From contig JAAYVR010000158.1 in the NCBI GenBank assembly GCA_012517065.1, forward strand, positions 1 to 35,377: a DNA stretch of 35,377 bases, given 5' to 3'. The position numbers and the translations under genes were made by a program. The stretch comes from Verrucomicrobiota bacterium. GTDB taxonomy: Bacteria; Verrucomicrobiota; Verrucomicrobiia; Limisphaerales; J093. Shown here piece by piece: positions 1 to 7,375 of the stretch (within the stretch, counting starts at the first letter, position 1; each line of letters starts with the position of its first letter). The notes under the pieces were generated by a model that saw only the letters and a list, made by a program, of their open reading frames with translations, was not told the DNA's origin and searched no databases.

Positions 1-95
1 CAAAGTTGATCCAGCAGATGCTCCTTGCCGACGATTCTGGACATGCAGTGATACAGAACGGTCTTACCCTGAAGTTTGATTCTGGGCAGTCTCAT
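1..95 (-). CDS. REP-associated (Y1/IS200-like) transposase, N-terminal part, cut by window edge
   Basis: The reverse strand from the ATG at 95-93 reads MRLPRIKL, then LYHCMSRIVGKEHLLD, and runs off the left edge after 31 codons. The YHxxSRxVGKExLL block is typical of the N-terminus of the TnpA_REP / Y1_Tnp family, single-strand DNA transposases that act on short palindromes. The start is well supported: an AAGGAGG ribosome site lies at 101-107 with a 5-base spacer. The catalytic HUH motif and tyrosine would lie outside the window. Upstream are two small hairpins and one copy of the conserved-core hairpin at 207-237. Family assignment is from the motif only; whether the gene is intact cannot be seen. 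Confidence 0.8.
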   Translation of the reverse strand, partial: MRLPRIKLQGKTVLYHCMSRIVGKEHLLDQL

Positions 96-141
96 TACAA
101 CCTCCTTGATTTGTATTGTTGTTCTCCTTGCAACAGAGCGA

Positions 142-202
142 TAGGCACGCAGCTGTGCCTCCCATTGGCCGACTGCTTGGGCAGGTCCGGGTCGGAACCC
201 GG
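142..202. other. two small hairpins upstream of the transposase
   Basis: GGCAC and GTGCC flank GCAGCT at 142-157, and CCGGGT and ACCCGG flank CGGA at 187-202. They lie between the transposase start and the longer hairpin at 207-237. They could be structure in the transposase leader or remnants of palindromic repeats. No function can be assigned. Confidence 0.45.
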
Positions 203-206
203 GGCG

Positions 207-237
207 CCCAAATACCGTGTCTGTCCCTCTATTTGGG
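207..237 (+). repeat. conserved-core hairpin, copy 1
   Basis: Perfect 8-base arms CCCAAATA (207-214) and TATTTGGG (230-237) enclose the 15-base centre CCGTGTCTGTCCCTC. Related cores recur at about 6921, 7036, 15800, 34568, 34695 and 34940, all in the same orientation. It lies 112 bases upstream of the transposase start at 95 and 57 bases before the gene at 294. It is probably a REP-type palindrome acted on by that transposase family; this link is inference. Confidence 0.75.
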
Positions 238-293
238 GGTAAAATTGCACAACACGCTCTGGGAGTCAAACGGGGCCATAATGACGGAATGAT

Positions 294-2456
294 TTGCGAC
301 GGCGACGCAGATTCTCCATTATGATGGCAAGCATGGTCCGGCTCGTAGTCTTTGCTCTTGGAATATCGAGTGTGGTTGCTCAACTGACGCTCCTGCGGGA
401 ATTGTTGGCCGCGTTCCATGGCAACGAACTCGCGCTTGGGGTTTTTCTTGGCAACTGGCTGTTGTTGACGGGAGTTGGCGCTGCGATGGGGCGGCGCGCG
501 AAAGGTGGACGACGAGGTGAAGGGCAGTTGATCCGGGGGCAACTTTGGATCGCAGTTACGCCGGTTTTGGGGTTGCTCGCCCTGCGAGTGTTGCGAGATG
601 TACTATTTATGCGCGGGGCCGACGTCGGAATACCGGCGGCGATGCTTGGCAGCATTGTGGTTTTGGGGCCGTATTGTCTGATGTCGGGTTATGTACTGAC
701 CCTCGGCGTCGCGCTGTTGAGCAACGTCGAAGGCGGCAAGGGGCTGGGGACAGTGTACGTTGCTGACAGTATTGGCAGTGTGGTGGGAGGGCTTGCATTT
801 ACCTTCGTCCTGACACGCTGGCTAGATCATTTCGCGATACTATGGTGCGTTGGGTGGCTGAGCTTAATCGCGGCCGCATATTGTGGCTATGTTTGGAGGA
901 AAGAGAGGACAAGACTGGTTTGGGGGTTGATGGCAGTGGCATGGATTGTGGTGGGCGTTTCAGGCGTGGACGCATGGTCCACGCGCCGTCAGTTTCCGGG
1001 TCAGGAGATTGTTTTTACGGGGAATTCACCTTACGGGCGGGTGGTTCTAACGCGCGCGGACGGACAACTGAATTTGAGCGAGAACGGCGTGGCAACACCG
1101 TTGGCCGCAGATCCGGCACGCGTTGAAGAAACAGTCCTATGCGCTCTAGCACAACGTCCTGATGCGCGGCATGTGCTGTTATTGGGCGGTGGAGTGACGG
1201 GCACGGGACGACTTTTGCTCGAACACGGTGTTGCGCGTGTCACGTATGTTGAACTTGATCCTCTGGTCGTGGAATTGGGCCGGCGGTTTTTGCCCGAGAA
1301 CCTCGACGACCCGAGAATGGAGGTGTTGGCGACTGACGGACGCCGCCATCTACGATCAACCACGAACAGGTACGACATCGTGATAATCGACACTCCGGAC
1401 CCGGTAACATCGCAACTGAACCGGTTATACACAGTTGAGTTCTTTGCTCGAGTCAAGAAAGTGTTGAACCCGAACGGCGTCATCGGATTTGGTCTCAGCA
1501 GGTACGAGAATACCGTGAGTCCTGAACTCGAACGGATTCTGGCCACGGCCCACCGGTCGCTGTGTGAGGTGTTCGGCCGGGTGTTGATGTTACCTCTTGG
1601 CCGCGTGTTTTTTGTCGCCTCGGACGGCGAACTGTACACGGATGTTGCCGAACGGCTGAGCAGGAGCCCGGATCAGATTCAGTGGATGAAAACTTCGTAC
1701 CTGCGCGCAATGCTGAGTGAGGACCGAATGTCCGATATGCAGCGTGCGGTGTCGGCACCTGCCATGCTGAACACCGATTTCCGGCCTGTGCTGTATTTTC
1801 TGAATCTACGGCACTGGCTAAGCCAATTTGGAAAAGTACCGACCGTATTTGTTGTGCTGCTTGTGGTGGCCGTTGCTCTGTATGTCTGGCGGGTGGGAAC
1901 GGTATCGAGGGCTGTGCTGGCGTCGGGGGTGGCGGCATCTTCGTTGGAGGTTGCATTATTATTAGCAGTGCAAGTTGCTTGTGGTGCGTTGTATCAGCAG
2001 TTGGGATTGGTGGTAGCGGTGTTCATGGCCGGACTTGCGATGGGCGGATGGCTTGGCCGCGAAGCGCTGTGGTTGTCTCCGAGGCGAAGCTTGGGTCGGC
2101 TCGTTACAGGCATTGGTCTTTACGCGGTTGTGTTGCCGTGGACACTTCAATGGATAGTGGGCGGGGCGGGTGGCGGGGTTGGAATGGGTGTTGCAATGGC
2201 ATGGATTCTGTTGTTGACCGTTATGCTCGCGGTGCTGGTGGGCGCGGTGTTTCCCATCGCCGGGCGGGCGCTGGCGTCGGAATTTGTGAGTTCAGCTTCA
2301 AGATTATACACAGCGGATTTTGTTGGGGCATGGCTTGGTGCAGTTTTGGCGGGCGAGGTGTTAATACCTGTCATTGGAGTAGCGGGCATGTGCAGGGCGG
2401 TGGCGGCTTTCGTCATTGCATGTGGGATTGCGGTTCTGGCAACGAAGCGGGTGTAA
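294..2456 (+). CDS. membrane-embedded spermidine-synthase-like protein
   Basis: A 720-residue protein with several hydrophobic helices at both ends and a soluble class I methyltransferase-fold domain in the middle (about residues 230-480). The middle carries a glycine-rich cofactor loop, VLLLGGGVTGTG, near residue 293, an acidic residue in VTYVELD, DGRRHL near 350, and YDIVIIDTPDP near 361, all matching the spermidine synthase (SpeE) fold. Membrane-fused SpeE-like proteins are common in this type of bacterium and their true substrate is usually unknown, so aminopropyl transfer is only a possibility. The frame opens with TTG at 294; ATG codons at 321, 324 and 333 are alternative starts, 333 giving a start right at the first helix. 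A small membrane protein follows after 42 bases and a radical SAM gene after that, suggesting one operon. Confidence 0.8.
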   Translation: MRRRRRFSIMMASMVRLVVFALGISSVVAQLTLLRELLAAFHGNELALGVFLGNWLLLTGVGAAMGRRAKGGRRGEGQLIRGQLWIAVTPVLGLLALRVLRDVLFMRGADVGIPAAMLGSIVVLGPYCLMSGYVLTLGVALLSNVEGGKGLGTVYVADSIGSVVGGLAFTFVLTRWLDHFAILWCVGWLSLIAAAYCGYVWRKERTRLVWGLMAVAWIVVGVSGVDAWSTRRQFPGQEIVFTGNSPYGRVVLTRADGQLNLSENGVATPLAADPARVEETVLCALAQRPDARHVLLLGGGVTGTGRLLLEHGVARVTYVELDPLVVELGRRFLPENLDDPRMEVLATDGRRHLRSTTNRYDIVIIDTPDPVTSQLNRLYTVEFFARVKKVLNPNGVIGFGLSRYENTVSPELERILATAHRSLCEVFGRVLMLPLGRVFFVASDGELYTDVAERLSRSPDQIQWMKTSYLRAMLSEDRMSDMQRAVSAPAMLNTDFRPVLYFLNLRHWLSQFGKVPTVFVVLLVVAVALYVWRVGTVSRAVLASGVAASSLEVALLLAVQVACGALYQQLGLVVAVFMAGLAMGGWLGREALWLSPRRSLGRLVTGIGLYAVVLPWTLQWIVGGAGGGVGMGVAMAWILLLTVMLAVLVGAVFPIAGRALASEFVSSASRLYTADFVGAWLGAVLAGEVLIPVIGVAGMCRAVAAFVIACGIAVLATKRV

Positions 2457-2498
2457 TGGTCTTAGTCAGGCCGGGTCGATAAACGGCAAGGGCCTCGA

Positions 2499-2819
2499 AT
2501 GGCAAAGTGGCGAGCGATGTTTGCGCAAATGTTCCAGCGTAGTGGTGCGATAATGCTTAAGACTGTCAGGTGGAGCGGATGGCCGCTGTTCGTAGTTGTG
2601 ATCGGATTCATCGTAACAGGATACGCGACCAGCGGGCGGTACGGCATGGGCAAACTGATTGACGCTCGGACCGCGATGGCGCTGCACAAGCTGTTGCATT
2701 TGCCGCTGTTGGTTCTGTTGCTTGTGCATGCGTTGCCGGCGATGTATCTTGCTGTTCGTCGATGGGGATTGTTTGCGAAGACAAGCCGCATCAAATGCAA
2801 TCCAAAGAGTCAGAACTGA
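2499..2819 (+). CDS. small two-helix membrane protein, possible cytochrome b-like fragment
   Basis: A 106-residue protein with two predicted membrane helices, at about residues 28-45 (WPLFVVVIGFIVTGYA) and 65-85 (LPLLVLLLVHALPAMYLAV). The second helix region carries three histidines in the order LHKLLH and LLVH, a layout seen in b-type cytochromes and DUF4405-like proteins. Haem binding is inference, because two helices are fewer than in known cytochromes b. The start is supported by AAGGG six bases upstream. It sits between the SpeE-like membrane protein and the radical SAM enzyme on the same strand with short gaps, so it may be an electron-transfer or anchoring partner of the latter. Confidence 0.65.
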   Translation: MAKWRAMFAQMFQRSGAIMLKTVRWSGWPLFVVVIGFIVTGYATSGRYGMGKLIDARTAMALHKLLHLPLLVLLLVHALPAMYLAVRRWGLFAKTSRIKCNPKSQN

Positions 2820-2845
2820 TCGCGGATGCCCGAGGACGGCACCTG

Positions 2846-4099
2846 ATGAGCCGACGCAACGCGCTTCGGGTGGGGGGCGTGACCTGTGGCGGATTGGTTG
2901 GCGCAGCGTCCATTTGGTCCCTGCTTCGGAGGGTAGCCCGTGACACAGAGCCGGCGGATGTTTTCCGGGGCGACGCCCCGAGCGACGAAGTATGGGCGCT
3001 ATGGCAAAAGCGCGGATGGGTCAAGGAAGCAAGGCACTACATCAAACTCGAACGCAACGTCCAGTGCAAGGTTTGCCCAAACAACTGCGTGCTCGAGCCC
3101 GGCGATAGAAGTCACTGCAGGAACAAGGTGAATCGCGATGGCACACTCTGGACAATGGCGTACGCAAACCCTTGCACTTTTCACGTGGATCCGGTCGAGA
3201 AAAAGCCATTGTTTCATTTCCTGCCGGGCACGATGACCTTTTCTCTGGCGACGTCTGGCTGTGTGTTCAGATGCCTGAACTGCCAGAACTGGGAAATCTC
3301 ACAAAAGAAACCCGAGGAAACCAAAGACCCGCGCGGTCCGGAGTACCGGCTTAAAACGCCTGTTCCTACATCTCTAACGCTCGGGCAATTGCGTGCCCTG
3401 AGCTTGTTTCCCGAGGATGTAGCGTCGGTTGCGGATGAGTTGGGATGTCCATCCGTTTCTTACACCTACTCAGAGCCGACGGCGTATTACGAATATACGC
3501 AGGATTGTTCGAGGGCAGTGCGGGAGAGGAAGCTCAAGAACATTCTTGTGAGCTGCGGATCGATTGAAGAACGCCCGTTGCGCGATCTTGCGCAGTACAT
3601 CGACGCCGCGCACATCGATTTGAAGGGTTTCGACGACGAGACTTACCGGAAGCTGAACTCGGGCAGGCTCGAGCCGATTTTGAATACACTCAAGACCCTG
3701 AAATCAATGGGGGTGTGGGTCGAGGTCATCAATCTGATGGTTCCGACCTATACGGACAATATCGAGGTCGTGAAACGGATGTGCGGTTGGCTGGTCGAGA
3801 ACGTCGGCCCGGACACGCCCCTGCATTTCTCGAGGTTTCATCCGCAACACAAGCTCACACACCTGCCGCCGACGCCGATCAACACCCTGCTGCGTGCTCG
3901 TGAGGTTGCCAGGGCTGCGGGGCTTCATTTTGTGTACATAGGGAATGTTCTCGGAGTGCCCGAGGCAGAAACAACGTTTTGTCCGAACTGCAAACGCGCA
4001 ATAATCGAGCGCGACATCTACGCGATAAAATCTTTGAAAATCGACAACGGCAAGTGCGGTTATTGCCAAAGCCCGGTGGCGGGTGTGTGGAAAGCATAA
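2846..4099 (+). CDS. amrS: AmmeMemoRadiSam-type radical SAM enzyme with Tat-like N-terminus
   Basis: A radical SAM enzyme of the AmrS family (related to pyruvate formate-lyase activases). An N-terminal Cys cluster CKVCPNNC (about residues 74-81) plus a Cys at 91 is followed by the family signature HVDPVEKKPLFHFLPGT and the 4Fe-4S motif CVFRCLNC at about 139-146. A zinc-ribbon-like tail has CPNC and CGYC. The start at ATG 2846 is chosen because GAGGA lies nine bases upstream; the frame is open back to ATG 2762, overlapping the previous gene. From this start the protein begins MSRRNALRVGG followed by a hydrophobic stretch, resembling a Tat signal or membrane anchor without a clear AxA cleavage site. 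That is odd for an enzyme needing cytoplasmic SAM. The usual partners, AMMECR1 and MEMO1 proteins, are not in the window. Confidence 0.85.
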   Translation: MSRRNALRVGGVTCGGLVGAASIWSLLRRVARDTEPADVFRGDAPSDEVWALWQKRGWVKEARHYIKLERNVQCKVCPNNCVLEPGDRSHCRNKVNRDGTLWTMAYANPCTFHVDPVEKKPLFHFLPGTMTFSLATSGCVFRCLNCQNWEISQKKPEETKDPRGPEYRLKTPVPTSLTLGQLRALSLFPEDVASVADELGCPSVSYTYSEPTAYYEYTQDCSRAVRERKLKNILVSCGSIEERPLRDLAQYIDAAHIDLKGFDDETYRKLNSGRLEPILNTLKTLKSMGVWVEVINLMVPTYTDNIEVVKRMCGWLVENVGPDTPLHFSRFHPQHKLTHLPPTPINTLLRAREVARAAGLHFVYIGNVLGVPEAETTFCPNCKRAIIERDIYAIKSLKIDNGKCGYCQSPVAGVWKA

Positions 4100-4200
4100 C
4101 CCGGGAACATCGCCTGAGTCAGAGCTTTGTTTGCTTCTGGCCAATCGGCCTGTGAGGTTTGGGGTTTGGAGCATTTTCGCAATCCGGGGCATTTTCTTTT

Positions 4201-4229
4201 TTGCCTGCACGGCCGCAGAGTTCTGTTAT
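4201..4229 (+). promoter_or_regulatory. possible sigma70-like promoter
   Basis: TTGCCT at 4201-4206 and TGTTAT at 4224-4229 are 17 bases apart, after a T-rich tract. They precede ATG 4241 of a decayed reading frame and lie 300 bases before the propeller gene at 4529, which they might now serve. This rests on pattern only. Confidence 0.3.
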
Positions 4230-4240
4230 CTTACATATAT

Positions 4241-4531
4241 ATGAGCAAGATCCTGCATCTCGCCCGCCTCTCAACAGTTGCCTTGCGCCAGGCGCTGGTC
4301 AGCGTCAACAAGCAACTCAAGCACAACAAGGAGTTCCAGGGGCACGGATGGGGTTTTGTCTTGTGGAGGTGGGTGCCAGGGCGTTTTTCGATTCGGCAGT
4401 GTGATTCGGCAGAAAAAAAGAGCCCTCCGCGAAAAATGCCAGGAATCAGCTTACCTTGCGGAATTGCTGCTGTCCCACTTGTCGGCTTTACAAAGTGGCG
4501 GGTTCGTTCAAACGTTCCGGGAATTGGTATG
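4241..4531 (+). pseudogene. possible frameshifted gene remnant of unknown family
   Basis: From ATG 4241 about 37 codons read MSKILHLARLSTVALRQALV and onward with strong G/C preference at third positions, as in the real genes nearby. The frame then loses coding character near 4350. Plausible continuations appear in a second frame (LVEVGARAFFDSAV, ending at 4404) and a third (KKRALREKCQESAYLAELLL, ending at 4532). This looks like one helical protein broken by two frameshifts just upstream of the propeller gene. I do not recognise the family, and chance open frames cannot be excluded. The first frame is continuous with the propeller gene, which could mislead gene callers into an N-terminal extension. 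Confidence 0.3.
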
Positions 4532-6235
4532 AAGCAAACCTTTTTGCGCCCGTTGATCTGTTTCAGCCTTTTCCTGGTCGGTTTGCCGCTTTCCGCTGCG
4601 GAGCGTTACTTCGGCGAGCCGGTGGTCCTCAGGGGCCGCGGGATGTATTTCACGAGTTGGAAATACGTTCGCCAAGGCAGTTTCAACTGGCGCGTACAGG
4701 TGGACGCCAACGCCAGCGAAGCGGAGCGCAACGTCGGCGCGTGGCTCAAGGGCGATGGCAACCGGCCGGCAATCTTCGAGACGTTCGATATGCCGCGCGG
4801 CGTCCGCCTCGTGGCACAGCCGGCCCAGAAAGTGCCGTTCCAAGAGGGCCAACTCGCGGCGCAGGTGTTTGACGAGGGGAAATACAAGGCCTGGTACGTC
4901 GTTGATCCGTGTTCCGAGCCGGAGCCGTTCAGCACCAAGGACAAGATTCTCCCAGGGCACAACGGCCACGTGGCCTATGCGGAGTCGGTGGACGGCGTGA
5001 ACTGGATGCGGCCCAATCTCGGCCTCTACGAATACGCCGGGAGCCGGAGCAACAACCTCGTCTGGCGCGGCGATCTCAACGGCTCGACGCGCGGTTTCCA
5101 CGGCGGGAGTGTGTTCATAGACCCGTCCTCAACCGGGGAACGGTACAAAATGGTTTATCTGGGCCTCATCACGGACGAGGAGTGGGCGGCGTTCGAGCGC
5201 AAGTATCCGGGCGAGGCGGACACCATGGCGCGGCGGCCGGACGTGGGCGGGTTTCGATGCGTGTTCGGGTTCTTCGGGGCGGTGTCGCCGGACGGCCTGC
5301 ATTGGCGGTCGCTGCCCGAGCCGTTGATGATCCAGCATGCGGACACGTTGAACACGTGTTACTACGACGTGGACCGCAAGCTTTACGTCGCCTACGTGCG
5401 GGCGTGGCAGGTCAACGAGCGTATTGCGGACGACCAGCCGGCCAACTCGACGTCTTGGATCGCTGTGGGGCGGCGCTCGATTGGGAGGGCGGTGAGCAAA
5501 GACTTCCGGCACTTCAGCCCGCCGGAAATTGTAGTCGCCACCGCCGCGGACATGCCGCCCAGTCATGTCTTTTACACCAATGGCAAGACGACCCTGCCCG
5601 GCGCACCGGACAATCACGTGATGTTTCCGTGGGTGTGGGAACTGGAAAACGACGGCGGCGATGTCTGGCTGCTGTCGAGCGCGGACGGCTGGACGTGGTC
5701 GCGCGTGCCGGGCGGGCCAGTGGTTTCGCGGGGCAAATGGGGCGAGCCGGATGGTGCGTTTGTAACCTGCAGCGGCAACCTGCTCGAGTATCCAAGCGAC
5801 AAATGGGGCATCGGTTACAGTGGCAGTCCCATTCCGCACAAGTATCCGGGCCGCGACTTGGCGCAACGTAAGGGGCTGTTCCCCGGCGTGCCGGGCGTGT
5901 CCGGGCTGGCGACGTGGTCGAAGGGCCGACTGGTGGCGTTGCAGGCGGATGGGGAAGGCGAGTTTGCCACGGTGTATATCGTGCCACCGGGCGAACGATT
6001 GCGCGCAAACGCGGACGTTGCGCCCAGCGGTTACTTGAAGGTGGCTATCCGGACCTGGGGCAACCGCGAGGATTTGCCGGGGCGCACCTTTGCCGAGAGC
6101 GACCGCATCATCGGCAACTCACTGGCCCACCGCGTGACGTGGAAGGGCGAGGAAAAGATCGGCCATCAGTGCCGGCCCATCATGCTGCGCGTGCAGATGA
6201 AGCAGGCGAAGCTGTTCGCCTTCGACTTTGACTGA
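4529..6235 (+). CDS. secreted beta-propeller protein, glycosyl-hydrolase-32/43-like
   Basis: A 568-residue protein with a clear signal peptide (MKQTFLRPLICFSLFLVGLP, cleavage near LSAAE). Asp-box-like repeats ESVDGVNW (about residue 151), SPDGLHW (253) and SSADGWTW (383) point to a propeller fold as in families GH32, GH43 and sialidases. Such proteins in Verrucomicrobiota are usually annotated as putative glycosidases of unknown substrate. Catalytic residues could not be identified with confidence. ATG 4529 is chosen because it begins the signal peptide; the frame is open further upstream (to 4127), but that part overlaps a decayed gene. The Tat-signal remnant at 6268 follows closely. Confidence 0.7.
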   Translation: MKQTFLRPLICFSLFLVGLPLSAAERYFGEPVVLRGRGMYFTSWKYVRQGSFNWRVQVDANASEAERNVGAWLKGDGNRPAIFETFDMPRGVRLVAQPAQKVPFQEGQLAAQVFDEGKYKAWYVVDPCSEPEPFSTKDKILPGHNGHVAYAESVDGVNWMRPNLGLYEYAGSRSNNLVWRGDLNGSTRGFHGGSVFIDPSSTGERYKMVYLGLITDEEWAAFERKYPGEADTMARRPDVGGFRCVFGFFGAVSPDGLHWRSLPEPLMIQHADTLNTCYYDVDRKLYVAYVRAWQVNERIADDQPANSTSWIAVGRRSIGRAVSKDFRHFSPPEIVVATAADMPPSHVFYTNGKTTLPGAPDNHVMFPWVWELENDGGDVWLLSSADGWTWSRVPGGPVVSRGKWGEPDGAFVTCSGNLLEYPSDKWGIGYSGSPIPHKYPGRDLAQRKGLFPGVPGVSGLATWSKGRLVALQADGEGEFATVYIVPPGERLRANADVAPSGYLKVAIRTWGNREDLPGRTFAESDRIIGNSLAHRVTWKGEEKIGHQCRPIMLRVQMKQAKLFAFDFD

Positions 6236-6267
6236 GGCGTAAGGCCGATTCGCCACCACGAGATATT

Positions 6268-6366
6268 ATGGAAACAGAAAAGTCCGCCGGCGTAACCCGA
6301 CGCAACTTCATCACGTCCACCGGCCCGGATGCGGGCGGCCTGGTTGCGACCGCGCCGCCTTGTTGA
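6268..6366 (+). pseudogene. orphan Tat-signal N-terminus, truncated
   Basis: ATG 6268 opens a 32-codon frame, METEKSAGVTRRNFITSTG and onward, ending at TGA 6366. The RRNFITSTG segment with a following Gly/Ala/Leu stretch is a standard twin-arginine signal, as found on Gfo/Idh/MocA oxidoreductases and sugar isomerases of this group. No mature domain follows, so this is the front end of a lost gene. The gap to the next fragment at 6394 is only 27 bases, implying a large deletion. Confidence 0.6.
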
Positions 6367-6393
6367 CAGCTTTGACGCGAACAGGCACGCCAG

Positions 6394-6561
6394 ATGTTCC
6401 CGCAGCGCAGCGGCCCGGCCCGCCTGCTGCGCCGGCTCTGCGGGCCAACCACGTGCGAAGTGGTCGCGCATCCGGCGGTGGAGGCCACACTGTTTCATCA
6501 ACCGACCCGGCGGCAGTATGTGCTCAGCCTCAGACCCATGACGTCGCGGAATCAGCGCTGA
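6394..6561 (+). pseudogene. possible C-terminal remnant of a secreted glycosidase-like protein
   Basis: A 55-codon frame ends at TGA 6559-6561 and contains CEVVAHPAVEATLFHQPTRR followed by QYVLSL. This resembles the C-terminal beta-domain of some glycoside hydrolases (pattern V-HPAVE-TL-RQ, then a short strand). It joins the Tat-signal stump at 6268-6366 as the probable two ends of one or two deleted genes. Assignment to a glycosidase is from memory of the pattern and is weak. Confidence 0.35.
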
Positions 6562-6718
6562 ACCTTTCCTGGCCCACCACGACGAGTTTTCCGCGCATAA
6601 ACCGTTGGTAATAATACAAAGTTTTGGGGAATAGGTATCAGCCCAAATTCTGGTTCGAGGACCTCTGTGCGGCGAGATCAGTAAGTCTGGCCTGATAACC
6701 GATGGTACGGCCTGTTTC

Positions 6719-6911
6719 GATCAAGCAAATCCGACGACCGAACACCCACCGGCTGGGTGCGGCCAAGAATGGCCGCGCTCCTGCACGCGCTGGAAAAGGC
6801 AACGGCGCCGGGAGCGCGGCCGTCCTCGGCCGCATCAACGTGACGACCGACCCTACGACCAGCTTGGATCACGCAAATCCTGCGCCCGAACATTCCCCGG
6901 CTGGGGATGCA
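6719..6911 (+). repeat. two diverged copies of a ~45-base hairpin repeat
   Basis: Copies start at 6719 and 6867, 148 bases apart. Both begin GATCA, then GCAAATCC, then CCGAACA, and end in a hairpin: CACCCA / TGGGTG around CCGGC at 6743-6759, and TCCCC / GGGGA around GGCT at 6894-6907. The stems differ in sequence but keep pairing, which suggests selection or targeting at the structure level. Confidence 0.6.
6759..6833. repeat. pair of GC-rich tetraloop hairpins
   Basis: GCGGCCA-AGAA-TGGCCGC at 6759-6776 and GCGGCCG-TCCT-CGGCCGC at 6816-6833 each have a perfect 7-base stem and 4-base loop, with a paired change at the seventh stem position. They fit the general form of short REP palindromes. 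Confidence 0.6.
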
Positions 6912-6943
6912 CAAACAACGTGCCTGTCCCCATATCGGCATCC
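6905..6943 (+). repeat. conserved-core hairpin, copy 2
   Basis: Arms GGATGC (6905-6910) and GCATCC (6938-6943) flank a 27-base loop containing ACGTGCCTGTCCCC. The core matches copy 1 while the arms are unrelated in sequence but still complementary. Confidence 0.55.
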
Positions 6944-7025
6944 GAGGGGTGCCTTCACAGACCTCGGCAACCGCGGATTGAAACAAGGGATGATTTGCGG
7001 TCCATGCCGCAATCCGGGGGCAAGA

Positions 7026-7060
7026 CCCAAATAACGAGCCTGTCACTTTATCCAACTCAC
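7026..7060 (+). repeat. conserved-core element, copy 3, right arm decayed
   Basis: CCCAAATA, identical to the left arm of copy 1, is followed by ACGAGCCTGTCACTT and then TATCCAAC in place of TATTTGGG. Arm spacing is the same as in copy 1 (15 bases), so this is a homologous copy whose right arm has drifted. Confidence 0.55.
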
Positions 7061-7375
7061 CCCCAAAGATCGTGCTGTTGGGACCGCCTTAGTTTTTGCC
7101 AGAGAAAGAGATACGGAGAAGCCGACTGAACTCGCGGCGTGAGAATCTTCGCGAATATGAATGATTTTAACAATGCAGATCACTCGGGTGTAATTTTGAG
7201 TCAATTCGTAAGGCGTGCGGGCCAGACGCAAGCTTTGACAGTCGTCAAATACTTCGTCATGCTCGCGCGCATGAGCAAAGAAGCTGAACGTTACCTGGCC
7301 AGCACATCCCACCAGCCAACACCCAAGACACCCCAATACGTTCAATCCGATGAGGTGCCCGGGCTGGGAAAGAAA

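Larger units (their letters stand above)
6562..7375. other. 814-base gene-free block packed with hairpins and short repeats
   Basis: No credible gene was found. The block holds two copies of a roughly 45-base repeat (6719 and 6867), two GCGGCC-type tetraloop hairpins (6759-6776 and 6816-6833), the CGGATTG / CAATCCG pair at 6974-6980 and 7010-7016, and two conserved-core elements (6905-6943 and 7026-7060). The reading frame of the next gene is open back to 7139 (GTG), but that part lacks family similarity and a ribosome site, so it is treated as non-coding. Confidence 0.6.

Noticed and set aside
6-242. 78-codon plus-strand open frame at the left edge
   Set aside because: It is antisense to the transposase start, which has a strong ribosome site and family motif, and it runs through a palindromic repeat.
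4127-4528. N-terminal extension of the propeller protein
   Set aside because: The signal peptide begins at 4529; the upstream in-frame part appears to be a decayed unrelated gene.
4909-5871. 320-codon alternative frame within the propeller gene
   Set aside because: Arg-rich composition and lack of domains mark it as a shadow of the real frame, which has Asp-boxes and a signal peptide.
7139-7375. N-terminal extension of the Tat isomerase-like protein
   Set aside because: A Tat signal must be near the N-terminus and a ribosome site precedes ATG 7376; the upstream part overlaps no known domain.
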